DNA of 25,842 nucleotides from DMER01 sp003451645 (GTDB lineage Bacteria; Pseudomonadota; Alphaproteobacteria; Micropepsales; Micropepsaceae), in the NCBI GenBank assembly GCA_031976175.1, contig DALYLR010000040.1, positions 1 to 25,842 of the forward strand, read 5' to 3'. Position numbers and translations under genes: made by a program. The notes under the pieces were generated by a model. That model was given only the letters and a program-made list of their open reading frames with translations, was not told the DNA's origin and searched no databases. This document shows, piece by piece, positions 1 to 7,714 of this stretch. Within the stretch, counting starts at the first letter, position 1. Every line of letters begins with the position of its first letter.

Positions 1-576
1 GCGGGTTGACCAAGGTCGGCGCGGGCAACATGACGCTTTCGGGCGTGAATACCTACACCGGCGCGACGCAGATCAACGGCGGTACGCTGACGCTCGCGGG
101 CGGCGCAGCGATCGCCGATCCCGGCTCCATCGGCATTTTGGGCGGGGCCACCATGGCGCTCACAGCCAATGAAACGGTCGGCTCCGTGGCGGGCTTGGCC
201 GGTTCGTTCATTACATTGGGCGCGAACTCGCTGACGACCGGCGGCAACGGCAATACGACCACTTTCGCTGGCGACATCTCCGGCACGGGCGGGTTGACCA
301 AGGTCGGCGCGGGCAACATGACGCTTTCGGGCGTGAATACCTATACCGGCGCGACGCAGATCAACGGCGGTGCGCTGACGCTCGCGGGCGGCACGGCGAT
401 CGCCGATACCAACTCCATCGGCATCTTGGGCGGGGCCACCATGGCGCTCACGTCCAATGAAACGGTCGGCTCCGTGGCGGGCTTGGCCGGTTCGTTCATC
501 ACATTGGGCGCCAATACGCTGACGACGGGCGGCAATAACAATACCACCAGCTTCTCCGGCACGACGTCGGGCGCGG
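1..576 (+). repeat. Tandem 288-bp (96-codon) in-frame repeat in autotransporter passenger
   Basis: The sequence starting at base 1 (gcgggttgaccaaggtcggc) recurs at base 289 in the same frame. Units 1-288 and 289-576 are nearly identical at DNA level for most of their length. The second unit diverges in its last 60 bases or so. The first visible unit begins at the window edge, so further copies probably lie upstream. Confidence 0.9.
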
Positions 577-2012
577 GCGGGATCACCAAGGCGGGGACCG
601 GCACGTTCTCGACGCTTGGGCTCGCCAACACTGGCGTCAACACGGTCAATGCCGGTACGCTCAACACCAATGGCGCGGTCGCGGGCAGCGTGGTCGTGAA
701 CAATGGCGGCATCTTTTCGGGTAACGCCAATATCGCCGGCAATCTGACCGTCAACGCAGGCGGCCAATTGCGGCCCGGCAATTCGCCCGGCATCACCACT
801 GTCGTGGGCAATTACATCGGCGGCGGCTCGATCCAAGTCGAAGTTCAGTTCAACAATGCGGGCGCGCCGGTCAACGGCACCACGCACGACTTCTTGAACA
901 TCACCGGCAATGTCTCCAACATCACAACCTTGAATGTCGTCGATTTTGCGCCGTCGGGAACGCCTGTGGCCACGACTGGCAATGGCATCGAAGTGGTGCG
1001 CGTGGGCGGCACCACGGCGGCCAATTCCTTTGTCCTGTCGGGCCCGGTCATCCGGGCGGGCTTTGAATATCTGCTCGCCTACCGGCCCAATTACTCCGGC
1101 GCGCTGGACGGGTACTTCCTGCAATCGGCCTCGATCCAGCAGGTCTCGCTCAATGCGGCGATCCTGGCGGCGGGCCGGGCGGGCAAGGGCACCTGCGATA
1201 CCGCACGCGGCGGCCGCGGCGGGCATCCAGGCTTGGGCGGCAGCACCGGCACCGCTTGGGCTGATGCGAGCGACGGCTCGTTTGAATCCAACGCCAGCAA
1301 TGGTTTGGCCTTTGATGCGGACAGCTCCTGCTATCGCGCAGGCGTGTCGGCGCAGGACGGCAATGTCGTGTTCGGCCTGTCCGGCGGGATCGGCCAAACT
1401 GAGGCCGATGTGTACCTCGCCCAAGGCACCGCGACCATGGATGGCGACACCACCCGGATCGAGGGCCACGTCTCCTATCTGCGCGGCGGGTTCTTTGCCA
1501 ATGCCTCGCTGGGCTATATGGCCACGGATTGGGCGATCACACGCGCCGCAGGGGCGGGCGTGCTGGGGGCCACTGTCGATGGCCTGATCGCCGATGCGGG
1601 CGTGGGTTATCAGACAGGCCTGTTCGGGCCCGCCAGCCTGACCTTGCTGGCTGAGGTCAATTATGACGGCACGGCGTGCGGCTCGGACTGCCTCGTCGTG
1701 GGGGCGGTTGAAACGGTTTCGAATTGGAGCGCGGGCGTGCAGGCGCGGCTTGATGCCAGCTTTGCCAATGGCCGCATCCGGCCGCATCTGGGGATCGGCT
1801 TCAGCAGCGATTTGGATGGCGGGCATTCGGTCTCCTTCGGCGGGGCGACGACCACGGTCGATGCGCTGTCGGGCCTGGTGCATGCCGATCTGGGCGTTGA
1901 GGCGCGGGTCTGGAAGAGCCTCGCGCTCTATGCCAATGGCCGCTGGACCGACGGCCTGGACAGCGACAGCTCGGCCACCCAAGCCCGCGTCGGCGCCAAG
2001 GTCAGCTGGTAG
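3..2012 (+). CDS. Autotransporter (type Va secretion), 3' part; 5' end outside window
   Basis: The frame is open from the window edge, so this is the C-terminal 669 residues or so of a longer protein. The visible passenger has autotransporter-associated (PATR-type) repeats: the motif GGLTKVGAGNMTLSGVNTYT followed by a Gly/Thr/Asn-rich beta-helix stretch, in units of 96 residues. A less repetitive linker follows. From about residue 420 to the end is a beta-barrel domain with alternating hydrophobic strands, finishing in VSW-stop as outer-membrane barrels do. By family knowledge the barrel sits in the outer membrane and exports the passenger to the cell surface, often for adhesion. Two cysteines (TACGSDC) fall in a barrel loop, which is uncommon. 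The passenger's role cannot be told. The gene converges on the minus-strand regulator that ends 27 bp away, and no hairpin terminator is obvious between them. Confidence 0.93.
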   Translation, partial: GLTKVGAGNMTLSGVNTYTGATQINGGTLTLAGGAAIADPGSIGILGGATMALTANETVGSVAGLAGSFITLGANSLTTGGNGNTTTFAGDISGTGGLTKVGAGNMTLSGVNTYTGATQINGGALTLAGGTAIADTNSIGILGGATMALTSNETVGSVAGLAGSFITLGANTLTTGGNNNTTSFSGTTSGAGGITKAGTGTFSTLGLANTGVNTVNAGTLNTNGAVAGSVVVNNGGIFSGNANIAGNLTVNAGGQLRPGNSPGITTVVGNYIGGGSIQVEVQFNNAGAPVNGTTHDFLNITGNVSNITTLNVVDFAPSGTPVATTGNGIEVVRVGGTTAANSFVLSGPVIRAGFEYLLAYRPNYSGALDGYFLQSASIQQVSLNAAILAAGRAGKGTCDTARGGRGGHPGLGGSTGTAWADASDGSFESNASNGLAFDADSSCYRAGVSAQDGNVVFGLSGGIGQTEADVYLAQGTATMDGDTTRIEGHVSYLRGGFFANASLGYMATDWAITRAAGAGVLGATVDGLIADAGVGYQTGLFGPASLTLLAEVNYDGTACGSDCLVVGAVETVSNWSAGVQARLDASFANGRIRPHLGIGFSSDLDGGHSVSFGGATTTVDALSGLVHADLGVEARVWKSLALYANGRWTDGLDSDSSATQARVGAKVSW

Positions 2013-2039
2013 GCGCTTTTCGCATCTGGAGCGGCGGCG

Positions 2040-2246
2040 TCAGCAGGCGCCTCCGTCCTCTCCATCAAACACCTCTTCGATCCGCAGACTGAACAGTTTG
2101 GCGATCTTGAACGCGAGGGTGAGCGAGGGGTCGTAACGTTCAGTCTCCAGCGCATTGACCGTCTGGCGTGAGACCCCTAAGCGCGCGGCCAGTTCGGCTT
2201 GGCTCCAATTCCGTTCGGCACGCAGCGCACGCAGGCGGTTTTTCAC
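2040..2246 (-). CDS. XRE-family (YgzD-like) HTH transcriptional regulator, 68 aa
   Basis: Small DNA-binding protein that is almost entirely one helix-turn-helix domain. The line KNRLRALRAERNWSQAELAA with the recognition part GVSRQTVNALE, followed by YDPSLTLAFKIAKLF, is typical of short Cro/CI-like regulators of the YgzD type. I start it at GTG 2246, which overlaps the stop of the upstream membrane gene (GTGA) and has AGGAA six bases ahead. An in-frame start further upstream would lie inside the membrane gene. In this family the regulator is usually co-transcribed with a small membrane protein, as here. An inverted repeat ahead of the pair (2697-2723) is a plausible autoregulatory operator. 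The target genes are unknown. Confidence 0.88.
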   Translation of the reverse strand: MKNRLRALRAERNWSQAELAARLGVSRQTVNALETERYDPSLTLAFKIAKLFSLRIEEVFDGEDGGAC

Positions 2247-2704
2247 CGCCAGTTCCTGAGCAAGAACGCATTGAAAAACGCAGCCCACAGCAGCAGCAAA
2301 GGCAATGCACAGAATGCCAGCACGACAAGTCCGCGCGCCTCTGAATTCTGAATGCCCCAGGCCGCTGCCGCGCCGGTAAACATGCCGCTGAGGCCCAAGG
2401 CCCCAAAGCTCACCGCGCGGTAGGTGATCCGCTTTTCCCGCTCATCATAGTCGCCCACGCGCCGGGCCCACCAGCCTGCGGCCAGGACGCTCAACAAGGG
2501 CGGCAGGATACTCAATGCGATGCGCCAAAAGGGCTCCAGCCCGTCGCGCAGCAGCATGATCGCCGCTGCCAGATTGGCCAGAAACAGGGCGCAAATGATG
2601 GCGAAATAGCGCCGGTCCGCCCATTGCTCACGGGCTATGGCGCGGCGGTCGTCATCGCTGAGCGGGGAGGGTTCCATTTTTGTCATGTAAAGGTCGCTTG
2701 ACAT
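2243..2704 (-). CDS. Small integral membrane protein paired with XRE regulator
   Basis: About 150 residues with four predicted membrane segments: around FAIICALFLANLAAAIMLL, IALSILPPLLSVLAAGWW, AVSFGALGLSGMFTGAAAAW and LVVLAFCALPLLLLWAAFF. A charged loop (RRVGDYDEREKRITYRA) separates segments two and three. The family is not recognised with certainty; the pairing with a YgzD-like regulator is common. The start is uncertain: ATG at 2704, 2710 or 2686 are all possible and none has a good ribosome site. The stop overlaps the GTG of the regulator, so the two are translationally coupled. Likely role (inference): sensor or partner of the regulator, or membrane protein under its control. Confidence 0.75.
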   Translation of the reverse strand: MSSDLYMTKMEPSPLSDDDRRAIAREQWADRRYFAIICALFLANLAAAIMLLRDGLEPFWRIALSILPPLLSVLAAGWWARRVGDYDEREKRITYRAVSFGALGLSGMFTGAAAAWGIQNSEARGLVVLAFCALPLLLLWAAFFNAFLLRNWR

Positions 2705-2723
2705 CTTCATCGTTAGTGTCAAG
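2697..2723. promoter_or_regulatory. Inverted repeat, candidate operator in divergent region
   Basis: A perfect 7-bp inverted repeat CTTGACA-N13-TGTCAAG lies between the minus-strand XRE operon and the plus-strand tiny ORFs. A related half-site CTTGTCA follows at 2728-2734. Each arm contains TTGACA, so it may also supply -35 elements, but no good -10 is seen at 17 bp on either strand. It overlaps the more upstream candidate starts of the membrane gene, which supports the downstream starts or very short leaders. Binding by the XRE protein is inference. Confidence 0.5.
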
Positions 2724-2759
2724 GATGCTTGTCATCATTGCAAGGGAGGAGTTGATCTC

Positions 2760-2858
2760 ATGAAAGGGTGTTCGGGCGGCGGATCAAGGGCGGGCGATAG
2801 GATCATGTGGATCGCTATTGCGTTAATGTTCCTCAGCGTTGGGCTCAGCTTGCTATGA
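2760..2858 (+). CDS. Putative 32-aa single-TM small protein
   Basis: ATG at 2760 is preceded by a strong ribosome site (AGGGAGGA, nine bases ahead). The product has a short Gly/Arg-rich head (MKGCSGGGSRAGDR) and a hydrophobic tail (IMWIAIALMFLSVGLSLL), as in a single-pass membrane peptide. Its stop overlaps the ATG of a second tiny ORF (ATGA at 2855-2858). It runs divergently from the XRE/membrane pair. No family is recognised. Tiny membrane proteins of this shape include subunits of respiratory or transport complexes and type I toxins, and nothing here decides between them. The ribosome site and coupling are the support; conservation is untested. Confidence 0.55.
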   Translation: MKGCSGGGSRAGDRIMWIAIALMFLSVGLSLL

Positions 2859-2947
2859 GGGGCCGAACATCACAAGGCGACATACTGGTGCTCACCACGG
2901 CGGTGATTGTGGTGTTCTTCTTCGCCGGCTTGGTCGTGATCGGGTAG
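2855..2947 (+). CDS. Putative 30-aa single-TM small protein, overlaps previous ORF
   Basis: The ATG lies within the ATGA overlap with the 32-residue ORF, consistent with translational coupling. The product has a short polar head (MRGRTSQGD) and then one hydrophobic segment (ILVLTTAVIVVFFFAGLVVIG) ending at the stop. It is similar in layout to its neighbour but not in sequence. It ends 25 bp before the convergent stop of the next minus-strand gene. Function unknown. Confidence 0.5.
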   Translation: MRGRTSQGDILVLTTAVIVVFFFAGLVVIG

Positions 2948-2972
2948 CGCAGGGTCGCCTGAGCGGCCGAAC

Positions 2973-3527
2973 CTAATCCATATAGCCATTCACAGCATTC
3001 CTGCGCTTGGTGCGCGTGGGCTCCCCAAAGGCCGAGGCCACGCGGCGCGGGTCGATGGGGAGGGCGTATTTCTCTCCGTCTACGGACAAGGTCTTGGGCA
3101 CCGGCCCGGACATGGAGACGGACGACAAGCTGCCCTCCCAAAACTCGACCCATACCCGGATGATGGCGCCATCGATCGTCCATTCGCGGATAAAGGCTTG
3201 GCGGGGCCCGCCGCTGCCAAACGCATCGCTCCAACCATCGGCGATGAGGGCATTCGTGTCGCTCAGATAGCCCTTGTCGAAGCGCTGACCGCCAAAGCTG
3301 AGCGTGATCTGAGCGGGCGTGCGCGGCTTCTCAGCGTCCAGCTTCCAGCTCGCCGTCATGCATTCATAGGCGTCGCAATTGATCACGACCCCATTGGCGT
3401 AATGGTGCTCGCGGGTGACCCAGGACACCCAGTCGAGGACCCGCTGATCGAACACTGTCCCATAGACGATCGCGCCGACGAAGAGCGCGATGCACAGTCC
3501 CATCATTCTGTATTCAAACCAGATCAT
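2973..3527 (-). CDS. Hypothetical membrane-anchored protein, 184 aa
   Basis: Not recognised. The start at ATG 3527 follows AAGGGGG at good spacing and puts a hydrophobic anchor near the N-terminus (MMGLCIALFVGAIVYGTVF, residues 7-25). The rest is a soluble domain rich in Trp and beta-prone stretches (TASWKLDAEKP, AQITLSFGGQRFDKGY, REWTIDGAIIRVWVEFWEGS) with a pair of cysteines (NCDAYEC). The tail is basic. With one N-terminal anchor the domain is probably periplasmic. It is followed on the same strand by no close neighbour; the 945-residue gene lies about 100 bp upstream and could share transcription. Confidence 0.75.
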   Translation of the reverse strand: MIWFEYRMMGLCIALFVGAIVYGTVFDQRVLDWVSWVTREHHYANGVVINCDAYECMTASWKLDAEKPRTPAQITLSFGGQRFDKGYLSDTNALIADGWSDAFGSGGPRQAFIREWTIDGAIIRVWVEFWEGSLSSVSMSGPVPKTLSVDGEKYALPIDPRRVASAFGEPTRTKRRNAVNGYMD

Positions 3528-3624
3528 GACGGCCCCCTTGCCCAAATCCAAGCAGGGCTCGATCCTAACCCAAAGGCCTTAATGCGCGGTCAGCACCATG
3601 GCGCAGGCTTTAATGAAACGGGGC

Positions 3625-6462
3625 CTAATCCTTGCCTTCCCAGAGGCGGTTGATGGCCGCGGTGAAGATCGCGGAAAAATACCAGCCAAGAGCCACTTGC
3701 AACCAGAATTGGCGCCAAACGAATTCGAGGTTGAAGCCTCCTGAAAACGAGTCCAAAAGTAAGAGTAGCAAAAGGCTACCGGCAAAAAACGTCACAGCTG
3801 CAAAGAAAGTAGCCCGCGCAAATCCAGAGCGTCCCTCAATCGTCCAAACAAAGATGACAGAGGTCACGATCATGACGGAGATCGCCACTACAAGGCTGAG
3901 TAAAAATTTTGCCGCGCTGCTTGCGGCCGCCCAAAGCTGTGGCTCGCTTGCCGCAACAGCGTCAAACAAGATGGGAACGGTCGGGAGCGGTTTCGCCGCA
4001 ACGACGGGGTCCTCCTTTGCTGGAGGAATACCGGGAACCCACAAATTGCCCTGCTGAAAGTCAAGAACCGGAAAGAACACGTCAAAACTATAGGCAAAGG
4101 CATTGAATTCGGGGTAAGGCGCGGTCTCCGGTTTGGCGGTAATCGAAATCTCGTTCTTCACGGTGACCTCGACCTCGCAGCACTCCTGCGCGGGGGTGGG
4201 TGGTTGAGGCGCTGGTGGGACCGGCTTGGCCTTCTTCGGGAAGAGCGGGCCGTCACAACAAAATGGCTCATCCCGGGGTGGATCAACGTCTGGCTCCGGC
4301 CGGGGCTTCCGCTGGTCTGGCCGCGGATCGTCACAGTCGGAAAAGAGAGGTGCGGACAGAGGGTCCCCACAATTGCTCGCGGGTGTGAGTGACTGCGTCT
4401 CGTTCAGTGCGTTATACCAGGGTGCGCCTGGTCCCTCGCTGACCTGTCCGCCACGAGGGGTGGCCCGCTTTTTCTGGGGCGCGGTTTCGATCGTCCCGGA
4501 TAAGGGCTCCAAAGCCTTGCCATCTTCTTGCGACCGGATCAGCAGCCCGCGATCGAACGCGATCTGAAACACGCCAGCGCCGCCCGCGATCACGGCCAAC
4601 GTAAAGGCGATGGCTGGCAATAGGAAATAGCCATACCCCGAAGGCAAAGTAAGGTAGCGGTAAAGCCATTCGATCCAGCTTGAGAACAAGCGGCTCGTTT
4701 CACCGCCGCCTCTTGGCCCTTCGACCCTGCGCCAGGGGTTCAAAGATTTGTGGTAGAACCACGACCGCCAAAATTGCAGTTCATTGGCGTCGCTATACTG
4801 GCCTTGCATGCGCAAGATCCGCGCTGCATGCGTCCAGCCTTGTGCGTTCAACAAGTCGCCCCAAATACGCCGCGCACTCTGTTTGCTCAGCCAATCCCGG
4901 ATGGTGCCGGCGTCAAGTCCGAACGTGTCGGACGGGTCGGTCATTTTACCGTTGCGCTCTCCACCATCTTTCGGGGGGCTGTCAGTGTCGAGCACTTTGT
5001 AAAAATCGCCGTCAGATTTGCGTTGCCGGATTCGTGACAAATAATTTTTGGAGATTGTTGTGTAGGTGAAGCTCTGTATTTGAAGGCGGCCTTCACCGCT
5101 CTTCCATTCCTCGCTCTGCGGCATGCCCGTCGCGGCGTTCATCCGCTTCCAGATGGTGCCGTCGTCAACCCAGGGTCCCACTGAGGCGAAATCAAGATCG
5201 ACCGCACCATCAATCCCTTCAATCGCTTGCCAGGACTTGCCCTCCGTGTGTTGCACCAGGGAGCCAATGCGCCAAAACTGCAGCGAACCTCGCACTTCGG
5301 CGTTCCTCATCAGCAGCGCCACCGCTGGATGCTGAATGCAGTCACCATGTGCCGCTTTTGCAAACTTGCCGTCCCACCGACTCGTTGAAGCGGTCTCCCA
5401 TTGTTGCTCAGAGGTGAGGAGCGCAGAGATGAGACATTGCGACAGAATGAAATCACCGCCGATCTCAGCGCCCTCTGCATAGATCAGCCCGAAGATCGCA
5501 CTCGAGAAGGTTGATGAGGCGCCCGACATCTGGCTTGCCGCAATGACAAAGTCCGAACCGATACTGGTATTGTCCACATAGATTGCCGCTCTGAGGACCC
5601 TGTAACCGGAAATTCTATCGGTCTCTTGAGTTGATTGTATTCCCCGCACGACGCAGTCTCGGATCACGACTTGGTTCGTGATGTCGGCCTCGGACAGGCG
5701 CAACCAATAACATCTGCTGTCTTGGATAAAGATAGTGTCGATCTTCGCACCATAAAGGTCGGTCAAAAGATCGTTGCAGCCGATAATCTGCAGCCGCTTA
5801 ATCTGTGCATCCCAGCCTAAAACAGCGAGGTTGTGACACTGCTCTAAGAAGACTGAGACGTCGAGTGTCTGGTGGCTGAGGGCCAAGAGTGAGGGCAGCG
5901 TTCCTGCATTCTTTGCTAGCGATGCGTCATCGGCCGAATTCTCGTAATAGTCAAAGATACAGTTTTTGAAACGGACGGCGGGGCTTCCTGTGCCCAATGG
6001 GCCTACCAAATAGCTGTAGTGCTGGCTCAACCGTCCCAACAGGCCCTGCGTGTAGGTCTCCAATTCATGAAGGTCGTCAATCGCGCCCGTCAGCAAGTGC
6101 AGTTGTGACCGCGCGCCAACGATGACCAAAGTATCCACCGCTTTGCCATCTGGCTGGGTTACCTTGATCGACTTGAGTTGCAGGTCAGCCAAAGAGAAGC
6201 CAAATTGGCACGGACCTGCGGGCGCGCGTAGTTGGGAACCGAGAATTTCGGAGAGCTCTCCCTTTACCGGACCCTGCCGCGCGAATTTTGGGGCGGGCCC
6301 GGCCCAGCCACGTGCCGCAAGGTCTTGGTTGAGCGTCCGGTGCACTGCCTGATTGATAGGGATAAGGCTTTGCTTCGCGCGGGCCCGATACTCAGGCGCG
6401 ACGAGGCTTGCGCCAGGCGCATTGCTCCGCGCGCTGCCAGTATCTTTGGCACTTGCCGACAA
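3625..6462 (-). CDS. Large membrane protein with beta-helix-like N-domain and Pro/Cys-rich loop, 945 aa
   Basis: Not assignable to a named family. Residues 90-480 hold irregular repeats resembling a pentapeptide/right-handed beta-helix fold, e.g. NTSIGSDFVIAAS, EGAEIGGDFILSQC, NAEVRGSLQF, DGAVDLDFASV. One membrane segment follows at about 609-635. A long low-complexity loop at about 665-765 is rich in Pro with CC pairs (FCCDG, ECCEV). The motif FNAFAYSFDVFFPVLDFQQG at 786-805 resembles a motif I associate with membrane-tethered pentapeptide-like proteins. Three more membrane segments lie at about 850-936. The start must be TTG 6462: a TAA lies in frame six codons upstream, and there is no in-frame ATG until deep in the domain. 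GGGGGC precedes it. It lies 93 bp after the TPR gene on the same strand. Its codon use and AT content look slightly different from the operon upstream, so it may be a separate unit. Confidence 0.8.
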   Translation of the reverse strand: MSASAKDTGSARSNAPGASLVAPEYRARAKQSLIPINQAVHRTLNQDLAARGWAGPAPKFARQGPVKGELSEILGSQLRAPAGPCQFGFSLADLQLKSIKVTQPDGKAVDTLVIVGARSQLHLLTGAIDDLHELETYTQGLLGRLSQHYSYLVGPLGTGSPAVRFKNCIFDYYENSADDASLAKNAGTLPSLLALSHQTLDVSVFLEQCHNLAVLGWDAQIKRLQIIGCNDLLTDLYGAKIDTIFIQDSRCYWLRLSEADITNQVVIRDCVVRGIQSTQETDRISGYRVLRAAIYVDNTSIGSDFVIAASQMSGASSTFSSAIFGLIYAEGAEIGGDFILSQCLISALLTSEQQWETASTSRWDGKFAKAAHGDCIQHPAVALLMRNAEVRGSLQFWRIGSLVQHTEGKSWQAIEGIDGAVDLDFASVGPWVDDGTIWKRMNAATGMPQSEEWKSGEGRLQIQSFTYTTISKNYLSRIRQRKSDGDFYKVLDTDSPPKDGGERNGKMTDPSDTFGLDAGTIRDWLSKQSARRIWGDLLNAQGWTHAARILRMQGQYSDANELQFWRSWFYHKSLNPWRRVEGPRGGGETSRLFSSWIEWLYRYLTLPSGYGYFLLPAIAFTLAVIAGGAGVFQIAFDRGLLIRSQEDGKALEPLSGTIETAPQKKRATPRGGQVSEGPGAPWYNALNETQSLTPASNCGDPLSAPLFSDCDDPRPDQRKPRPEPDVDPPRDEPFCCDGPLFPKKAKPVPPAPQPPTPAQECCEVEVTVKNEISITAKPETAPYPEFNAFAYSFDVFFPVLDFQQGNLWVPGIPPAKEDPVVAAKPLPTVPILFDAVAASEPQLWAAASSAAKFLLSLVVAISVMIVTSVIFVWTIEGRSGFARATFFAAVTFFAGSLLLLLLLDSFSGGFNLEFVWRQFWLQVALGWYFSAIFTAAINRLWEGKD

Positions 6463-6555
6463 CTCAACGCCCCCGGATTAAACTTCCCCAACGCGCGCAA
6501 GTCTGTCGCATATCGAAGGATATTGCAATGTGGGCCAGCCTGGACTTGGCAAGTC

Positions 6556-7707
6556 TTATGGCGTCTGCAGGCCCAGCGCTTGCATTTTCTCCACCAACAC
6601 TGGATGGCGTTCGCCCAAATCATAGGCTTTGCGCATGTCCGCTTTGGCCAATGCTGTGTTGCCCGCCGCCAGATGGGTCAGGCCGCGCATCGCATAGGCA
6701 TAGCCAAAGGCGGGCTTGCGCGTAATCGCCGCCTGGAAATCCGCCATGGCGCGGTCCACATGCCCATCTTTGGCCAGCGACACCGCCCGGTTGGCGAGGA
6801 ACACCGCATTCCCCGGCGACAGCTTCAGCGCCATGTCATAGTCCGCCATCGCTTGTTCGGGCCGCATCGCCTCGTCATGGGCAATGGCGCGGTCGGCATG
6901 AGCACCGGCCAGCCGCGTGCCCGTAAGCTGACGGCTGTCGATCGCGCGGGTGCAGGTGGCCACCGCCTGATCCCAATCTTTGTTGGCGTTGGCGCGGGCG
7001 CATTCGGCGAGCGCCTCCAGCACAAAGGTGTCGACCGGAGCATTGGCGCTGGCGCGGGCCTCTGGCGGGACCTCGATGATAGGCTTGGGCTCGTCGGGCA
7101 GGGCCACGGGCGTGGTGCGGCTCAGTTCCTTGACACCGAGGCGCTTGGCGGCGGCCTTGTCCGCATCGGCCATGGCGCTGTTGCCCAGGGCCTTGTAGAC
7201 CTCCGCACGCAGACGATAGGCGACGCCGTAATCGGGCTTGCGCTCGATGGCGTCAGTCAGTGGGGCAATCGCGCTGCGCCAATCCTTGGCCTGAGCATAG
7301 GCCGAGCCGAGCCCAAACAAGGCGAAGACATTGTTGGGCCGCATACGGACCACCTCGCGGAAATCGGTGATCGCCGCGTCCGCATTGCCGCGCCGCAGAT
7401 GCAGGCCCCCGCGCGCGAACCGGGGAGCCGCCGCCTTGGGATTCAGCTCAATGGCCCGGCCATAATCGGCAATGGCGGCCTCCAGGTCGGTCTTGGCCGC
7501 AAGAGCATCGGCGCGTGTGGCATAGAGCAGGCCCAGCGCCTCATCCTCATAGGCACCGCTGTCGATGGCATTGGAGCAAGAGACCAGAGCGGCATTCCAG
7601 GCGCGGGCGGACAAATGCGCCTGGCACAATTGGGCGTCGGTCAGGTTCGCCTGCGCGGCGGACGCGACCGCCACAGCTGCCAGAACGAACGCCCAAAGCC
7701 TTTGCAT
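6556..7707 (-). CDS. Exported tetratricopeptide-repeat protein, 383 aa
   Basis: The start at ATG 7707, seven bases after the redoxin stop, gives a signal peptide (MQRLWAFVLAAVAVASAAQA). Two blocks of TPR-type helix pairs follow. The first covers roughly residues 40-175 (ATRADALAAKTDLEAAIADY, GRAIELNPKAAAPRFARGGL and so on). The second covers roughly 235-380 (ADYDMALKLSPGNAVFLANR, YAMRGLTHLAAGNTALAKAD). A Pro-rich linker (VALPDEPKPIIEVPPEA) joins them. Two Cys-containing repeats share the form ALVSCSNAIDSGA/AVATCTRAIDSRQ, which suggests that the two halves arose by duplication. TPR domains are protein-binding scaffolds; the partner is unknown. It is last in an apparent operon with the redoxin and the DsbD-like reductase, so it probably acts in the periplasm. 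Confidence 0.88.
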   Translation of the reverse strand: MQRLWAFVLAAVAVASAAQANLTDAQLCQAHLSARAWNAALVSCSNAIDSGAYEDEALGLLYATRADALAAKTDLEAAIADYGRAIELNPKAAAPRFARGGLHLRRGNADAAITDFREVVRMRPNNVFALFGLGSAYAQAKDWRSAIAPLTDAIERKPDYGVAYRLRAEVYKALGNSAMADADKAAAKRLGVKELSRTTPVALPDEPKPIIEVPPEARASANAPVDTFVLEALAECARANANKDWDQAVATCTRAIDSRQLTGTRLAGAHADRAIAHDEAMRPEQAMADYDMALKLSPGNAVFLANRAVSLAKDGHVDRAMADFQAAITRKPAFGYAYAMRGLTHLAAGNTALAKADMRKAYDLGERHPVLVEKMQALGLQTP

Positions 7708-7714
7708 GCGCCTC

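Noticed and set aside
934..1587. Plus-strand frame of 217 codons inside the autotransporter
   Set aside because: Out-of-frame shadow rich in Arg, Pro, Ala and Trp; the autotransporter barrel frame explains the region.
6543..6555. Palindrome GACTTGGCAAGTC just after the TPR stop
   Set aside because: Loop of one base and no T-run, so it is not a terminator; too short to call an operator.
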